Positions 10,299 to 20,568 of a stretch of DNA of 64,000 bases are shown here, one piece after another. The notes beneath the pieces were generated by a model. That model ran no database searches. It saw only the letters and a list, made by a program, of their open reading frames with translations, and was not told the origin of the DNA. How positions within the stretch are numbered: the first letter of the stretch is position 1; every line of letters begins with the position of its first letter. The stretch is from Monosporascus cannonballus (lineage: Eukaryota > Ascomycota > Sordariomycetes > Xylariales). Position numbers and translations under genes: made by a program. The DNA is taken from assembly GCA_004154925.1 (NCBI GenBank), contig QJNS01000023.1:124001-188000 (forward strand), written 5' to 3'.

Positions 10299-11701
10299 TC
10301 GGTGGAACGCACAGGGAGTTGGAGCGAGCACATCGCCCCAGGATAGGAGATCGCGAAATTCTTGTGGTTTAGTGTGGAAGAAGCGAGGTCTTTGTTCAAC
10401 CCTATCGAGCCTTACGGTTCGGCTTACCAGCATGCTGCTTCGTTCCCATGAACTGGAATCTAACTTTACACAAGCTAATATGAAATTGTAGCTGACATAT
10501 AACTTGACGAGCCAGTAAAACGGCAGCAAAACGCCCTAACTAGGGGTAAGTAAATAAGTAAGTATGCATCTCACATCTTACCACCGTTCATTCTCGGTAC
10601 AGTCGCCGCCCCTGCAAAAGCCCCCTGCCATTAATCATTCCTTCTTTCGTTCTCCCTGATGTCTAAGAGGAATTTTGCAACATCCGTATCAGCTTTGCTG
10701 GTGTCATTCTACTGATACGATGCCCCGCCGCGTGTGGACATGTTTAGCTTGTTTTAGGGCTTAATTGGCTTGGGTTTGGAATGATGATGAATGACCTTGT
10801 GTCTCCAAATAGGAGGTAGGTTTATCAGTTGAGTTATTGTAAGGGAGAGATGAAAAATAAAGCTGCCGACTACCCCATGGACCGTACTGCTTCATGGGCA
10901 ACGTTCGGAGCTTCAAAGCTCGACTCATGGTACCCTGGAAATGAGTGAAGAGCAGGCGACGATTCTACCTCGAAGCCATGTCAAGTATCTTCATATTCAA
11001 CTACCGTAGAGGACAACTAAAGTTCCAACCAATGGAATCTATGGTGCCCCTTCGTACTCGGAACTCAAGTTTCCTTGTCTCTGTTACCTCCAACTTGGCT
11101 ATACTCCCCTAAACCGAAGCTCGACTCCTGTTATGTACCCTCGCAATGGACTACTCACGTCCCATGTCGGTCGGCGGAGTAGCGGCATCTACCTTACCCG
11201 AGCTGCCTCAGTAGCTCGTAAGCTAGTTGAAGGTGTTGTTGTGCAGCAGCTGGGCTACTTTAGCGAGTATCACCAAGGAGACTAAGGACAACAAGAGGCC
11301 GTATCCGAGCCAAAGAGGCGACGGCGAACAGAGAACGTAACTTACCGCGCTGCCCCGGTAGCGGGCGCCGGGCCTGTTGCGTCGCGGCAGGTAGTTGCCT
11401 GGGTAACGCAGTGCCTGACGATCGATGAAGAGGGGTGGTCTTAGTGAATGAAACGGGAACTCATCAATCCAACTTCTTGGTGAGGATATGCTATAGTTCC
11501 AGAGAACGAATGAATAAGACCCGCATCGCATCTTGCGCCCGCCCAAGAAAATTGGTCACCCAATTTAGCATTCATTCGTTTGAGACAAGAAATATTCATA
11601 CCTTGCCAGCAGTCTTATCTCTATAGGAGTCTTTCTATTAAGGAAAGGAGAAAATCGTTTTTTGATGGCATGTACTCTAGAAGCGCGATTTACCCTTACC
11701 C
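10299..11701. other. Intergenic, convergent 3' ends
   Basis: Lies between the stops of the 572-aa gene (+) and the Cys/His protein (-). It contains an AATAAA at 10856-10861 that may end the left transcript. Only short overlapping frames are present, none with family resemblance. Confidence 0.55.
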
Positions 11702-12706
11702 TTAACCACGGTCTGCCTCTCTCAGCCAGATGTCGTCTTCCCCCTCGTCCTCGTCTCCCGGGTACCCGATCGCATATGACTCGCCGCTTGACGTGGTATA
11801 ATAGGGCGTGTGATTCTCTCCGCTGGACTCGTCCTGGGCATAGCCATCTTCGTACTCGTACTCACCTTCGGCACCGGGCTCCTCCAGCGAGACCTCGGCC
11901 ATGTAGCCGGCCAGCGCGTCCGCCTCCTCGGGCGTGAGAAGCCAGGGGGCGTACTTCTTCTTGTGGCGCAGCGGGTGGGGTGGGGGAGCGGGCCTCTGGG
12001 ACCGTTCCGGCTGCTCGGGCTCGGGCTCGTCCTCGGGCTCCGACTCGGCGTCCCAGCCCTCGGGCAGGCCGTCCTTGGTGAGGAAGTAGGCCCAGACGTT
12101 GGCGTTCCGGTAGATGAGGCGGTCAAGCTTGCGCTGGCTGAGGGGCTTCTTCCGCCCGACGAGGCCCGGCGGCGGCGGGTTGTTGGGCCTGCCGCTGGCT
12201 ATTAGGCGCTTCCGCTCCTCCCTCATCTCTCTGGCGGCCTCCTCCGCGGACAGCTTCGGGGGCTCGGGGGGACGCGTGGTCTTGTAGGGGATCCGCGGGT
12301 TCTCACGCGTCCAGACGCACTTACCGTTGATCCACTGCGAGGTGCCCGAGGGCTCCCGCCGGCGGTCGGGGTACTCGACGTCGAGGGCCGAGCCGCGCCT
12401 GTGCTGCGCCTCCCCTATCGCGCTGTTGGCCCGTTTCCGCATGCCGTCGAGTTCCGATGTGGCCTCAGCCGCTTTCTCGGATTCTCGCTGTTCGACCAAT
12501 TCTAGCAGCCGCTTCATCACGTCGGCGGTCTTCTCCTTGAGCTCCCGGCTCTCCTCGCTGGCCCTATATTCCGAGTCACATCTGGAGCAGGTGTCTGCGA
12601 GGTATCTGCGCGTGCCCTTGGGCTTCGGACACCTGCGGCCGCATTTCTTCGTATAGTGGACGAAGGAGTGTCCGCAGGACAGCTCGATCACGTCGCCGTT
12701 GCACAT
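11702..12706 (-). CDS. Hypothetical protein with N-terminal Cys/His cluster
   Basis: 334 aa from the ATG at 12706. The frame runs 34 codons further upstream, but the Cys-rich start MCNGDVIELSCGHSFVHYTK resembles the N-termini of many fungal hypothetical proteins, so I place the start there. About ten Cys/His residues in the first 60 residues (including CGHSF, KCGRRC and CSRCDSEY) suggest a small zinc-binding module. A charged coiled-coil-prone region follows (residues ~60-115), then SQWINGKCVWTRENPR, a Pro-rich middle, and a very acidic Glu/Asp/Tyr-rich C-terminus. No intron is needed. The function is unknown. It is strongly GC-rich compared with the flanking DNA, which supports coding. Confidence 0.72.
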   Translation of the reverse strand: MCNGDVIELSCGHSFVHYTKKCGRRCPKPKGTRRYLADTCSRCDSEYRASEESRELKEKTADVMKRLLELVEQRESEKAAEATSELDGMRKRANSAIGEAQHRRGSALDVEYPDRRREPSGTSQWINGKCVWTRENPRIPYKTTRPPEPPKLSAEEAAREMREERKRLIASGRPNNPPPPGLVGRKKPLSQRKLDRLIYRNANVWAYFLTKDGLPEGWDAESEPEDEPEPEQPERSQRPAPPPHPLRHKKKYAPWLLTPEEADALAGYMAEVSLEEPGAEGEYEYEDGYAQDESSGENHTPYYTTSSGESYAIGYPGDEDEGEDDIWLREADRG

Positions 12707-14537
12707 GGTGTTCGTTTTATTCCGGGGTTTTGCGGTGGGAAGTTGAGCTGTACCGTGAAATGACTGAAATAAACTTATCAGGTGTCTTACCAATATGAGA
12801 AACATCATTCATTACCTTGCTGGCATGGTCTATAAGTATGCCCCTTAATAAAGGGCTTAGCTTGAGGTGAAAGGCTTTGTAAAGCATATGCTTTGCGCTT
12901 TAATCCTCTGACTCACAATGTTTTCTTTGTCCGATAGTCCTGCCTCTTTCTGGGCCATGTCTGCTCAATACCATTGTCGAAAGCATCCATTGTGAGGCCA
13001 CAGCTATAGGTATGAAAGGCTCCAAAAAGCTTTTGTTTGATTCTTACAAAGTTCGAACCCAGGACAGTAGCTACCGTACTCTAGATCGATCGAGCCCTGT
13101 GGAGCCTTAGGTCTTGGGTGTACAGTCTTTGTGGTTTCGGTCGCATCAATGCATTGCCCCTGAACCTATTCGGCTTTAGTAGATCATGGCAAGTAGATGA
13201 CGAAGGCCTCATTCATCCAATGCTGATCTATCAGATCAGGCTTCATCCTTCCGGGAACATCTCGGACTTATGGCTCCTAGAGGTTATTGGGCCATATGAA
13301 CGTTGTATTCCGTGTTTGGCTCGCAGGTATGACCTGGCTATGGGAGGCTAACAATTGACGATCCGAGTTTCGTGACCTAGTTGGTGAAAATAGAGTAGTG
13401 ACTATAACATCCTACGCATCACACCATTGGTGGCACAACTAGGGATCCTGAGTTTCGATGCTTCCTCTTAAACTGTGCGCTAACGGCAACTCACCCGGTA
13501 GTCCGGGGAAAAGTCCAGGGAGTCTGCCGATCCACGGCATTCAGGGAGGCCCGCACTTGCAGAGCATGGGGCGGTTGAACCCCACCCATGTAGACGTTTA
13601 ACAAAGGCGACGACTTTGCCATTGGCTTGAGTCCGTAAGCCAGCCGCCGCCCCCAAAGTCATTCGATTGACCCCGGCTGCCCCTGGAAGCTAGTAGAGAA
13701 TACTACTATTATGTGGCGACCTCGGGGTCTCAGAGAGAATGCATTGACGCATCTCATGGCAGGTTGAAGCCACTTCCATGGATTAAGTTCCTTGCAAAAA
13801 GGAACATCATTGGCGAAGGTGAGGAGTTGACATGGATCAGACGGTAATATCTGGTGGCAATCCGACTGAATGGAATGACAGGTTGACACTTCCACTCATA
13901 GCCAATGGGAACCCTGGCCTTATCATAGCGTTGCATGAGAAACCCAGCGGCGAGCCGGAAACTGGCTCCGTATATTAGCTGCATGGGATGAGGCCAACCT
14001 TGAATTGACAAGGGTCACCTGGCCGTTCCCCGCCCAGAACGCATTTTGTATCGCGACTTTCGTGACACGGAAGTGACTTCTGAGGTTCCTGACCTCGCTT
14101 GGTTACAGTACCCTTATAAATTATGACAGGGTACGTTTATGTTATTACTCTGATTAGCAGGGATGTTGCATTCAGGCGACGTGAAGGTGACGGTCAAGGT
14201 CATCGGAGCAAAACAAGAACTTTTGGAAAGGGGGGGGATAAAGGAGACGACGTCCTATGAGGGTTTGCAAAGTTATGGAGGGTCAGGGAGTTTAGCTCCA
14301 CTATAACTCAGAGTTTATGGCTAGCAGATACGTCGCCCAGCTCCCAGAGTGAACCACTGATAGCGATAAGGATAGCGGACCTTAGCACACTCCAGCTAGC
14401 CTTCAACTCCTTAATTGGCCCAATTCATAGCCTGACAGGTTCAGCCTCAGTATTTTCCAACAGCCTTGTAATGGCGTCCTTAGTATTAATATAGTCTAGG
14501 CTAAGCACTTCGTACATGCTTATACGACGAGACCAAC
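12707..14537. other. Intergenic between divergent genes
   Basis: 1.8 kb between the Cys/His gene (-) and the cyclin gene (+). It probably holds both promoters. Frames such as 13118-13351 and 13754-14011 have no family resemblance. A lone tRNA B-box-like word near 13051 is not part of a cloverleaf. Nothing else was recognised. Confidence 0.5.
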
Positions 14538-15529
14538 ATGTGGCACATGACCAATCCGTTAGCAACTGTTGAGCAGTTATATCGCCGAAACTCATTTGGC
14601 GCTATCCCTACGGATCTCCAAGATATCATCTTCTTCACCACCCAATGTCTGACGCAAGCTGCCGGGATCCTGCTCCGACTCCCTCAGTCCGTCACGGCGC
14701 AAGCAAATGTCGTGCTGGCACGATACTGGCTAGTCGAATCACCGCTGGATTACGAATTCAGTGTAAGTTTATCTATTCTATGCCCGAGAGTGCCAATGGG
14801 TCTGATACGCGTTAGGACGTCTCCGCTGCGTCGCTATTCCTAGTCGCCAAACTCGGCGCGCATCCATGTAAGCCGCGCGACATATGCAACGTCTACGCGT
14901 ATCTATTGTCGCCGGGCTCTGCCCTCTTCAAGAGCGACCAAACATCCGCCAATGACCCTTCCCTATACTACCTCTCCGAGACCGCCTACTCGGACATGCA
15001 CAGCCGAATCCTGGGGCTCGAGGGGCGGATACTGTACTCGTTGTCCTTCGATACGCACGTGTCCCTGCCGCATCCGCTCGCGATAACATACCTACAAGCG
15101 TTGGACTTCTTAGACCAACCCAAAAGCAAGATATCACAGAGAGTAGTGGCGTATTTGAACACGGCTTTGCTGTCGCCCCAGTTATTATACTTGACGCATC
15201 AGCCCCACGCTCTGGCGGTGGCGGCCATCTACAACGCCGCGCGGGATATCGGCGCCAAGATGCCCGAGTGCGCTTGGTGGGAAGTCTTTGATGTGGACAG
15301 GGAAGAGCTGGGATTCCTTGTCGTCGGAATGCGAAGCCTGGAAGGCTGGGTAAGGAAACAGAGGGAAGACTTCGACGAACCAGGGAAGGGGATGATCACG
15401 AGGGACTTCATTGAGACTGAGATGAGGAAGAGGGGCCTCAAGATCGGTAACGGGAGTGGTCATGAGCTGAGTGAGGAAGAAGCCATGATGCGGAAGATGG
15501 ACGAGAAAGTTATACCGATGGAGGAATGA
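14538..15529 (+). CDS. Cyclin-box protein (cyclin L / cyclin Q type)
   Basis: Predicted partner of a transcription- or splicing-associated cyclin-dependent kinase. Exons are 14538-14762 and 14816-15529 (53-nt intron, donor GTAAGT), giving 312 aa. The junction YEFS/DVSAASLFLVAKL restores a classic cyclin-fold helix. Cyclin box 1 covers about residues 15-130 (DIIFFTTQCLTQAAGILLRL, ANVVLARYWL, SAASLFLVAKL, RDICNVYAYLLS). The second cyclin fold follows (SRILGLEGRILYSLSFD, QRVVAYLNTALLSPQLLYLT, ALAVAAIYNAARDIG). The C-terminus is short and charged and lacks the RS tail of animal cyclin L, so I cannot separate cyclin L from the CCNQ/FAM58 type. The downstream 3' region contains a hairpin (15640-15684). 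Confidence 0.88.
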
Positions 15530-16061
15530 TGGTGAGTTATGCCACTATCACCATATATCTGCTGTTTGTCTAGGAGTCGAGGGGACTTAAGGGCAAAGCG
15601 TTCTTTGGGTGGGTAGCTGGACCATAATGCATGAGGTGACCGCGCTTTCGCAACGGGGCACTATATCCTCGTTGCAAAGCGCGGAGATCCCCGAAAACTA
15701 CCTACTTAAAAGGGGCCCGGGCACCTATACTGAACATACTGTGCGGGCATAATAGGATAACAGCGGCAAAACGGATATATGTCGGCGTTGAGAGTCTATC
15801 TTGTGCATAAGGAACAATCAACGTCGTCAGTTCCGTTACCCCGCAGGTCTCTCAAGTTTTGGGTTATGGCAAGGCTGAGTCAACACTTCTGTCGCATCGT
15901 CGTGCTTGAGACATATTGGACACACTGGCGCTAAAGCACTGGAACCGTCCAGTTCAATTAGCGGTATTGCAGACCATTTTCTCAGTCCCACCACAACGGA
16001 AACCGGAAATAGCGACCTTTAGAACCCAGCGAACGCCTTGGGGAGCCTAGTAAGCGTCATC
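15530..16061. other. Intergenic between cyclin and HET genes
   Basis: Both neighbours are on the plus strand. The stretch therefore holds the cyclin 3' untranslated region, including the inverted repeat at 15640-15684, and the promoter and leader of the HET gene. No coding signal was seen. Confidence 0.55.
15640..15684. repeat. Inverted repeat able to form a hairpin
   Basis: The left arm CCGCGCTTTCGCAACG (15640-15655) is the reverse complement of 15670-15684 except for one unpaired base, with a 14-nt loop. It lies 110 bp after the cyclin stop codon. It may be a structured 3' untranslated element or a small mobile-element relic; the sequence does not decide. Confidence 0.7.
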
Positions 16062-17744
16062 ATGAGACTGATCAACGTTCACACCATGGAGTTCCTCGAA
16101 GCCTCGGACCGCCGGGCTGTGAAGTACGCCATCGTATCCCACACCTGGGAGGACGGGCAAGAGGTTAGCTTCCAGGAATGGAATACATACATAACCAAGA
16201 ACCGGGGATGGGAGGCGGTCGCTCAGAAGTCAGGCTTCAAGAAGATAGAGGGCGCTTGTCTGAAAGCGAAAGAGTACAAATTAGAGTATGTTTGGGTCGA
16301 CACCAACTGCATCGACAAGTCCAGCAGCGCAGAGCTGTCCGAAGCCATCAATCCCATGTTTGCGTGGTACGCCTCTTCGGCTCTCTGTTTTGTGTACCTT
16401 TCAGACGTTGCGTATCACAATGACATTGACCGTTCAATGTTAGAGGGCAGTAGGTGGTTTACGAGAGGATGGACGCTTCAGGAGCTGCTTGCCCCTAACA
16501 CTGTCGATTTCTACTCCAGGGAATGGCTGGTAATAGGGACGAAACACTCCCTTGTACATATCATCGCGGATGTTACTTCAGTAGGGAAGGACTACCTCAC
16601 GGGGGAGAAGAGCCTGCACTCCGCTAGCGTAGCGACTCGAATGTCGTGGGCTGCAACGCGGCAGACAACCAGAGAGGAGGATAAGGCGTACTCCTTGCTA
16701 GGCATCTTCGATATCAACATGCCCCTGCTTTATGGAGAGGGTGAGAAGGCCTTTCTACGGCTCCAGGAAGAGATTATCAAGGTGTCTACCGACCAGTCGA
16801 TATTCGCATGGGAGTTCTCGACTGCAATGCAGTGGAGTCATAATGAGTTCAAACCGCATTCGAGCTGGGTCTCCCTTCTAGCCCCGTTTCCTCTCTGCTT
16901 TCGAAACTGCGCGTCCCTGGAGAAGGCAACGCCCATATTAAGCGAATCAAAAAATGAGATATATTCGATGACCAACCTGGGCTTGTCAGCCATGCTTTCT
17001 CTTCTTCCTACACACTCACCACAGCGGTTCTTCGCAATGTTGGGATGTTTTGATAGAAACGAACCCGGCAATCGGCTATCCGTCCCATTGCTGAGAGTAA
17101 ACGACACATTCATACGGGTAGCTTGGCCTGCCAAGCCCCTTGCACTTCCTCTAGAGATGTGGAACTATCCACCAGACTCCATATACATTCCGCGGTATCA
17201 CTGGATTCAGCGGTATAGCGTTGCCCGTGACCCTCAAACGGCCCCTTTTAGGGTAACCGGGCCTCCCTTCATCCTCATCTATCTCACTCTTCCTATAGAG
17301 AATATAAGATTGGAGAATTGGGCCACAACCCAAGGAGCTGCCGTGAGAGCATATTCCGGTCCTATGGAGATTCGCCTGACACATCAATATGGAAGGGAAT
17401 GTGTCGTGCTGCAATTCCTAGACAAACGAAGCCCGTCCCAATTTGCCCTAGTTCTGGCAGCCTCCATTCCTACGGGTGTGAGTGCTGTCTTGTGTCGTCT
17501 ATGAAGTGAAGGCCACTGGCCAGGATCATGGTATGACCTCCTCGGATTTCTTTCAAAGCACGTCGATGGCGTCAACTACGAAAGAGAGATGGATAATGGG
17601 AAATTGTTTCCGATATTCGCCCAGACAGAGGCGGAGGCAGTTGTATATCCCCAGGGGCACTTGGACGTTACTGTTCGTGACGTTAACATTGGCGAAACGA
17701 CTGGAGATGTAGAATGCATTTCCATTCACCGTGTATCCTACTAA
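16062..17744 (+). CDS. HET-domain (heterokaryon incompatibility) protein
   Basis: Likely involved in non-self recognition and regulated cell death when unlike hyphae fuse, as for other HET-domain proteins. The start is the ATG at 16062 (MRLINVHTMEFLE). The HET domain covers about residues 20-170: YAIVSHTWEDGQEVSFQEW, LEYVWVDTNCIDKSSSAELS, MFAWYASSALCFVYLSDV and WFTRGWTLQELLAP. It is followed by the common extension EDKAYSLLGIFDINMPLLYGEGE. The frame meets a TGA at 17502-17504, but the same frame continues open for 79 codons after it with protein-like sequence. A 48-nt intron at 17476-17523 (GTGTGAGT donor, CCAG acceptor) removes the stop in phase, giving exons 16062-17475 and 17524-17744 and 544 aa. 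Without that intron the product is 480 aa. No NACHT or WD repeats follow. Confidence 0.85.
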
Positions 17745-18286
17745 GAGACTCTTGACACACCTGGTTTTGGGGCATGCCGTCATATACCGTTGGAATTAGA
17801 TCGATGCAGTGGATAATAAGGGTAGTAATTAACGTGCTCACATCTCACATATGAACATGGACAACGTAGTCGCCATGCTTAATTTCTTGAATTCCATAAT
17901 GACCTCCACAATCTCCCGAGGTATTTGTTGATAACTCTCGGTCTTTACAGGTGCGGTCCATATAAACACCAATCGATAAGTGATACCGCCGGAACATCTT
18001 GCACAACCCTAGTAAAGTATTCTATGGCGGGTGTATACGGAGAAGAATATGGATATAGGTAGGTAGGAACCAGGCGACCTACAATATCCTGCCCTTCGGT
18101 GAATAATGATGACATATCACTATATATAACTGCCACATACAGCAACTGCAGCAAGAGAAATGCGTAATATCCAGACCTCGATTGATGACTTCCTACCTTG
18201 CTAGAGATACCCTCTCTCGTACACCTTTAGCAACATTATCGGACGTGTAGAAGAATCTGTGATCATGCTGTTGCCGCTTGTCTGCG
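17745..18286. other. Intergenic, convergent 3' ends
   Basis: Lies between the HET gene (+) and the 353-aa gene (-). AT-richer than the genes on either side. No coding signal or repeat was recognised. Confidence 0.55.
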
Positions 18287-19422
18287 TCAGGGGGGGCATG
18301 TGACGAGCACACCCAGTGTCTCGAGCAACTCCACCTTGGCAGCAGTGCGATGGCACTCGAAAGCCCGGGTCGCCTCGTCGAGGATCTGCATCTCGGCCTG
18401 CTTGCGCTCGCGTTCGAGCCCGCGACCCGCCAGGGTCAGGGTCAGGTTCTTCTCCCGCACCTGAAGCACCCGGTACTTCTCGTTGTTCTGGCGGAGCTTC
18501 TCCGCGGCCGCCTTGTGCGCCTCGATTCGCCTGAAGTCCAGCCCGGAAGAGATCCACGCCAGCCTGTCCCCGAACTTCTCCAGCAGCACCGTCCGCTTGC
18601 CGTCCCGCAGGGCGCGGCAGAGCTCTATGCAGTGGCCGAGAACGCGTTTCACGTTGGTCACCTGCGCGGGAGATGACTCGGCGGGCTTCGCGACGCATTT
18701 GCGGAAGAGATCTGCAAGTGTTGTCATATGGTATGGCGAAACGAGATCGTCCCTCTTCTTGCCTTTGCCCTTGGCCCCTGGGCTCATCGGAGTACGATTC
18801 AGAATAGGGCCTTCTGGTCTCTCATGGGCTTCGTCATTCGTCAGCTCACGAGACATGATCGAGGCGATAACGTCGTTCCAGTTCATGGCAGGATACCAGG
18901 TGGAAATCCATTTGTACGCAGCCTCCTTGGCGACTTGCTCCAGGGCCTTAAAAACGGAGTCGATGGCTTCTTTTTGGATACCACGGAGCTTCTTGTCTGG
19001 ATAATCTCGATAGAGGTCCTCTAGACACCTCTCGCTAAACTTAGACAGGACATCAGGTTGTGGCCTAGGGTTCGTGAAGGCCTCCATCACCGGCCCAGGG
19101 CCGCCGAAGGTCTGTGGCGAAGCTGCACGCAGCTCGGCGAAGTCTTCCAAGGCAGCCTCATCTCGGACCCAGGACGATCGATAGCTATGGTCAACACTTG
19201 TAAAGTGTTCGAAGCCCACCATTTTATAATCCGTGGCATATGAAGCCCACTTATTACCGAAGGACGGGTGCTTGACGTTGGACCCAGCGTCGCCGCCGCC
19301 GATACCGACTGGTTCCTCACCATCCTTCTGGCCCTGATCACAGTTAGTTTACGTTGCCACTAGGCCTCAGCATTGAGACATTATGCGGCGAGAGCTATCA
19401 CACATACCTTACATCCACTCAT
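18287..19422 (-). CDS. Hypothetical protein with C-terminal coiled coil
   Basis: I do not recognise this family. The best model has a 15-nt first exon (19422-19408, encoding MSGCK), a 74-nt intron with donor GTATGT, and a long second exon (19333-18287), giving 353 aa. This is preferred over a start at the internal ATG at 19222 because the frame stays open and protein-like upstream (KHPSFGNKWASYATDYK) to a clean acceptor. Visible features are KWISTWYPAMNWNDVIASIM near residue 150, a Lys-rich stretch (GAKGKGKKRDD), then HMTTLADLFRKCVAKP and a long C-terminal helix rich in Glu, Lys, Arg and Leu (residues ~250-340), probably coiled coil. There is no signal peptide or membrane segment. Confidence 0.72.
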
Positions 19423-20568
19423 TGTATGCTATTGAGCAGTTTGTCCCAGGAGTCGACGGAAGGAGCGGATCGCGAATCGAGTGACCTGGATTGATTCGGT
19501 ACAAGAGTCTAGGGTTGATTGGTAGGTTTAATGTCGTTCTCGTTGGGCCATGGCCGGTCCTTCACGAGGAAACGTTGTTTACCTTTTGAGGAACGCGTGG
19601 TGGCAGACACCTTGGAGTGACAGGCACCTTGGAGTGACAGGCACCTTAGAGTGACAAACATTTGGGTTGCCAGGTTGCCATTTGGTCCTGGATCCAGTTG
19701 TGTCAATAGTGAATACATATAATGGCGTTAGGGGTCCCTTCAATTCCTGTTTTGAGCCGCGTATGGCTCTTCTGCCAGCATCAACTTCTAATGCCTATTG
19801 ATCTGGCAACAACGTGCGCCAACGAGTGGGAAGGGCAAGACTCGTCTTGGCGATTTCGGGGGATTTGACTACAAGGGAAGAGAATCAACGACTTAAATTC
19901 CACCACTTTAAAGAGCGAAGAAGCGCATATACCTCGGAACACATCGTGGTATCTCTGCAAGCTCAAAGACCACCCTAGTGAAGTACAGGCGTTGTGTCTA
20001 TCTACTCCCCAAACTCTTGCGATACTAGTCTCCTTCGACCGGGCCTGGCTCAAGGATCGTAGATCCTTGACCACGAGATGGCTCTCAATACTTGTTACTA
20101 ATACGAAACTCTTGAGCCGCAAACGGCAAATGTGAGAGAGTCGTCCAATATACCTAAGTAGAACAAGGTGAAAAATCCCACTATGCCGGTGAACCGACAA
20201 CTAGTTAAGTCCCCTTTATGAGACGGTGTATGCGAACCGTGAGATGTTATCAGATTCAGGGGTACGTGAATCAATGCGGCGAGTCTTTTCACCACAGAAG
20301 AACCAATATATCGGTACATGAAGTGAATGTCCGACCTAAAAAGGACCAATCCTTCCTTCCCGACTCAACAGCGGAGATCAAACCCAATGACACAATCCCG
20401 TCTAAGGTGCGATAGGTACCAGAAATACACCGACCTCTAAAAGCCTCACTCCATGCGCCCCGTTTGCTCCATTGAATTGCCCGATCGCCATGATCTCTCA
20501 TCCCTATGCAATTGTTGTACAGCCATGACATACTCCAAGTACCAACGTACTTATAACGGACCTAATCT
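19423..20568. other. Intergenic with short tandem repeat
   Basis: Lies between two minus-strand genes. It contains the 17-bp tandem repeat at 19604-19654 and a perfect 9-bp inverted repeat (TCAAGGATC...GATCCTTGA) around 20050-20070. It should hold the promoter of the 353-aa gene and the 3' region of the phosphate transporter. No coding signal was seen. Confidence 0.5.
19604..19654. repeat. Tandem repeat, three 17-bp units
   Basis: Three adjacent copies of a unit close to CAGGCACCTTGGAGTGA at 19604-19620, 19621-19637 and 19638-19654, with one substitution in each outer copy. A more diverged fourth copy may follow. It is non-coding and lies about 180 bp upstream of the 353-aa gene. Confidence 0.85.

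Noticed and set aside
9924..10529. 201-codon frame opposite the end of the 572-aa gene
   Set aside because: It is an antisense shadow with Arg/Leu/Pro-rich composition, while the plus frame has the conserved-looking C-terminus.
12707..12808. 34-codon N-terminal extension of the Cys/His protein
   Set aside because: The Cys-rich MCNGD start matches the pattern of similar fungal proteins, and the extension has leader-like composition.
13040..13070. tRNA B-box-like word (GGGTTCGAAC on the minus strand)
   Set aside because: The flanking bases do not form a T stem, and no A box or acceptor stem is found.
16038..16061. TTG-initiated extension of the HET protein
   Set aside because: Nuclear fungal genes normally start at ATG, and the ATG at 16062 gives the typical MRLINV start.
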